Source: Corticium candelabrum
Taxonomy: Eukaryota; Porifera; Homoscleromorpha; Homosclerophorida; Plakinidae
NCBI RefSeq assembly: GCF_963422355.1
Contig: NC_085095.1
Span: 7,186,812 to 7,250,811 of the forward strand
Length of the DNA stretch: 64,000 nt
Direction: 5' to 3'
Under the pieces are notes generated by a model that worked only from the letters and a program-made list of their open reading frames with translations, did not search any database and was not told the origin of the DNA. Positions within the stretch are counted from its first letter, which is position 1; each line of letters opens with the position of its first letter. Shown piece by piece: positions 61,001 through 64,000 of this stretch. The position numbers were made by a program, and so were the translations under genes.

Positions 61001-62842
61001 CAGCTGAATTGAATGATCTTCATGATCTAGAAGAGCTGGATTTGTCAGTGAACGAAAATCTTCAGCCATTCTCATGTACAGGTCTTACCAAGTTGAAAAA
61101 GTTAAATTTGAGTTGGTGTAACATACAGCAGCTGCCAGCTGAATTGAATGATCTTCATGATCTAGAAGAGCTGGATTTGTCAGGGAACGAAAATCTTCAG
61201 CCATTCTCATGTACAGGTCTTACCAAGTTGAAAAAGTTAATTTTGAGTGAGTGTTACATACAGCAGCTGCCAGCTGAATTGAATGATCTTCATGATCTAG
61301 AAGAGCTGGATTTGTTTGCGAACGAAAATCCTCAGCCATTCTCATGTACAGGTCTTACCAAGTTGAAAGAGTTAGATTTGAATAGCTGTAACATACAGCA
61401 GCTGCCAGCTGAATTGAATGATCTTCATGATCTGGAAGAGCTGGATTTGTCAGGGAACACAAATCTTCAGCCATTCTCATGTACAGGTCTTACCAAGTTG
61501 AAAAAGTTATATTTGAGTTGGTGTAACATACAGCAGCTGCCAGCTGAATTGAATGATCTTCATGATCTAGAAGAGCTGGATTTGTCAGGGAACACAAATC
61601 TTCAGCCATTCTCATGTACAGGTCTTACCAAGTTGAAAAAGTTAGATTTGAGTGGGTGTAACATACAGCAGCTGCCAGCTGAATTGAATGATCTTCATGA
61701 TCTAGAAGAGCTGTATTTGTCAGCGAATGAAAATCTTCAGCCATTCTTGTGTACAGGTCTTACCAAGTTGAAAAAGTTAGATTTGAGTGAGTGTAACATA
61801 CAGCAGCTGCCAGCTGAATTGAATGATCTTCATGATCTGGAAGAGCTGTATTTGTCAGGGAACACAAATCTTCAGCCATTCTCATGTACAGGTCTTACCA
61901 AGTTGAAAAAGTTAAATTTGAGGAGGTGTAACATCCAGCAGCTGCCAGCTGAATTGAATGATCTTCATGATCTAGAAGAGCTGTATTTGTCAGGGAACAC
62001 AAATCTTCAGCCATTCTCATGTACAGGTCTTACCAAGTTGAAAAAGTTAGATTTGAGTGAGTGTAACATACAGCAGCTGCCAGCTGAATTGAATGATCTT
62101 CATGATCTAGAAGAGCTGGATTTGTCAGCGAATGAAAATCTTCAGCCATTCTTGTGTACAGGTCTTACCAAGTTGAAAAAGTTAGATTTGAGTGAGTGTA
62201 ACATACAGCAGCTGCCAGCTGAATTGAATGATCTTCATGATCTAGAAAAGCTGTATTTGTCAGGGAACACAAATCTTCAGCCATTCTCATGTACAGGTCT
62301 TACCAAGTTGAAAAAGTTAGATTTGAGTTGGTGTAACATACAGCAGCTGCCAGCTGAATTGAATGATCTTCATGATCTAGAAGAGCTGGATTTGTCAGCG
62401 AATGAAAATCTTCAGCCATTCTTGTGTACAGGTCTTACCAAGTTGAAAAAGTTAGATTTGAGTGAGTGTAACATACAGCAGCTGCCAGCTGAATTGAATG
62501 ATCTTCATGATCTAGAAAAGCTGTATTTGTCAGGGAACACAAATCTTCAGCCATTCTTGTGTACAGGTCTTACCAAGTTGAAAAAGTTAGATTTGAGTGA
62601 GTGTTACATACAGCAGCTGCCAGCTGAATTGAATGATCTTCATAATCTGGAAGAGCTGAATTTGTCAGAAATCAAACTAGAAGTATTTCCCACATTTTCA
62701 TGTTTGCAGTGGAAACATTTACGAACATTGAATTTATCTGGTAACAAGAGATTGTTGTGTCTTCCCAACAATATATGGAATGGACTGAACTTGTGGAGAT
62801 TGGATCTAAGCAATTGTGGTATAGAAAGTGTACCAAATACAG
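58030..62842 (+). CDS. ROCO2, first exon: LRR array of a second LRR-Roc-COR-Death gene (partial)
   Basis: Paralogue of ROCO1. The first ~200 residues differ from ROCO1 by scattered substitutions, then 30 copies of the 45-residue double LRR follow, then the same closing LRRs up to the phase-1 donor at 62,843 (CAG|GTAAATAG). The exon is 2970 bp longer than ROCO1 exon 1, exactly 22 units of 135 bp. No stop or frameshift. Roc, COR and Death exons are expected beyond the window because the intron begins as in ROCO1. The frame also extends upstream to an ATG at 57,919, but the same stretch is closed by a stop in ROCO1, so the MALPRVEARQ start is preferred. A sensor role is inferred. Confidence 0.85.
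58612..62661 (+). repeat. ROCO2 135-bp double-LRR array, 30 copies
   Basis: Thirty in-frame units. The scaffold (FSCTGLTKLKKL, CNIQQLPAELNDLHDLEEL) is nearly invariant. Codons around the first LRR strand vary among LDLSE, LNLSW, LNLHL, LHLRR, LYLRR, LYLIS, LILSG and LDLNS. Those around the second vary among LDLSAN, LYLSGN and LDLSVN. Blocks of neighbouring variants recur (HW-HL-RR near units 2-4 and 12-15), a sign of block duplication. Confidence 0.95.
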
Positions 62843-64000
62843 GTAAATAGTAGTATGACTTGTGACTGTTATAACTAGAGAAAGATACCACTAATTTAGT
62901 CATGTACAATATTTTCTTGAGTGACATTCATTACATTATGCATTATTACTCTGAAACAAGTTTGCTTGTTTCTGATAATAAGAAAAATTTGTTCAATTTG
63001 TTTGTTGTCATAGTAGTAATTTACTCCTAAATGTTTGAATAAGTGGCTGTCTGTAAAGCCAGCCAGTGTGGTATATCAAACACAATACAACTTAAGTGTT
63101 GTTAACAAACAAAATTAGAGAGTTAAGTGTCTTTGCCCAAATTATTGTCCTTACTTGTTTTGCACTGTTACTTTACCTAATTTGGCAAGGTTATATTTGG
63201 CCAAATCTGCTTATTTGATGTCATATGGGGAAGATGACAGAGAAGTTTTCGACAGGTGGGATCTGATAAGTACATGTATCATTCAACGGTTGATAGTTTG
63301 GGAGCTGGGATGGTTGGTTGTGGAATTCAGTACTGTCAACTTCATAACTAAAATTGTCTTGTTGAAGCCTCGCAAGCGCCTCTGTTTGACTAGGCGCTTG
63401 GGCTCTTAATCAAGCACAAAGGCTATAGATTTGTTTGATTTACATTAGTAAGCATCTCTGGCATTTACCATTTACGGTACTTATATTTTATGGTCTTGAA
63501 AGGTTGTCTTTGTGTTTGCCTTTCTTGTTCTTGTGGTCTTTAATTAAATAATGTTCAACAGTTGTAGTGTTCAATCATTTTTGATGTTACATTGTCATTT
63601 GTCCAGCATGTGTGTTCAAAGTGTCGTTTATGAAAGCGATAATTATTTGTTTAATCAAGTATAGTATTTGTAACATATGTTATCTTAAACTTTTGTAAGG
63701 TCATGCACATGCGTATCAGCCAATCAGCTTAATTAATAGGCATAAATAGGCTAGTTAACTTTGACTTGTTTGACTGTAATTGTTGGAGAATTGTTGGAGT
63801 GTGAGTTATGTCAGTAAGAGTGAGATGTGAGGGGTAGTTACAATTGTGTATAAAATGTGATGAAGTATGGTGTTGTATAGGCAAAGCAAAGGCTAATTTT
63901 CGAGGGAAGCCTGAGTAGTGGAGGGGAGTATTGTGGTATTGTCGATCCTGCCATGTTCTAAGTGTTTTGTTGCATGTTGTCCTGCATGTTGCCTCTCTCT
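62843..64000 (+). other. ROCO2 intron 1 (partial)
   Basis: Begins with GTAAATAG and matches ROCO1 intron 1 (from 32,924) with scattered substitutions and small indels, including the AAGCGCCT/AGGCGCTT hairpin near 63,375. The window ends inside it. No coding sequence. Confidence 0.85.

Noticed and set aside
58612..62661. CRISPR-like regular repeat array
   Set aside because: The 135-bp units are contiguous, stay in frame and encode LRRs; there are no spacers.

Overview
The window is eukaryotic, repeat-rich animal DNA. Genes are split by GT-AG introns (one probable GC-AG). Tetranucleotide GACA/TCTG and CA/TG microsatellites are everywhere, and the recognisable host genes (a LRR-Roc-COR-Death protein, CMSS1, a PARP, a DUF4347-kinase fusion) suit an early-branching metazoan. 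A sponge is my best guess; this is inference from gene content, not a database match.

Layout. 1-6200: a CA tract of about 1.16 kb, then three minus-strand exons (5920 to 1174) that together read as a DUF4347 domain running into the first strand of a protein kinase domain. 6201-12821: a complete seven-exon CMSS1 gene, divergent from the kinase gene, with a decayed Ty3/gypsy-like element in intron 2. About 13,960-30,835: a composite of nested insertions between CMSS1 and the first ROCO gene. It is a foldback structure with arms of about 1.5-1.9 kb. The right arm carries a young LTR retrotransposon, which itself carries a hAT-like transposon whose transposase is fused to a cysteine-protease-like domain. 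A GC-rich inverted-repeat MITE closes the block. 31081-37528: ROCO1, three exons encoding LRR-Roc-COR-Death-Death. 37,760-39,134: a remnant of the last CMSS1 exon and, tail to tail, PARP catalytic-domain exons with one stop codon. 41,040-44,190: a tRNA-derived SINE and an R2-type LINE sitting in ACAT/GACA repeats. 44,810-55,962: a second, dead CMSS1 copy carrying a MITE inside an exon and a decayed LINE in an intron. 58,030-64,000: ROCO2, first exon and part of intron 1, with 30 copies of the 135-bp double-LRR unit against 8 in ROCO1.

The most notable signal is the pair of ROCO genes. The 135-bp units are almost identical in DNA, yet the differences fall mainly in the few codons that should face outward on the concave LRR sheet. 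The two first exons differ by exactly 22 units (2970 bp). This looks like a copy-number-variable, diversifying intracellular recognition array joined to a GTPase switch and two Death domains, so an innate-immune sensor is a reasonable hypothesis. The functional claim is inference. The repeat arithmetic, splice phases and duplications are read from the sequence.
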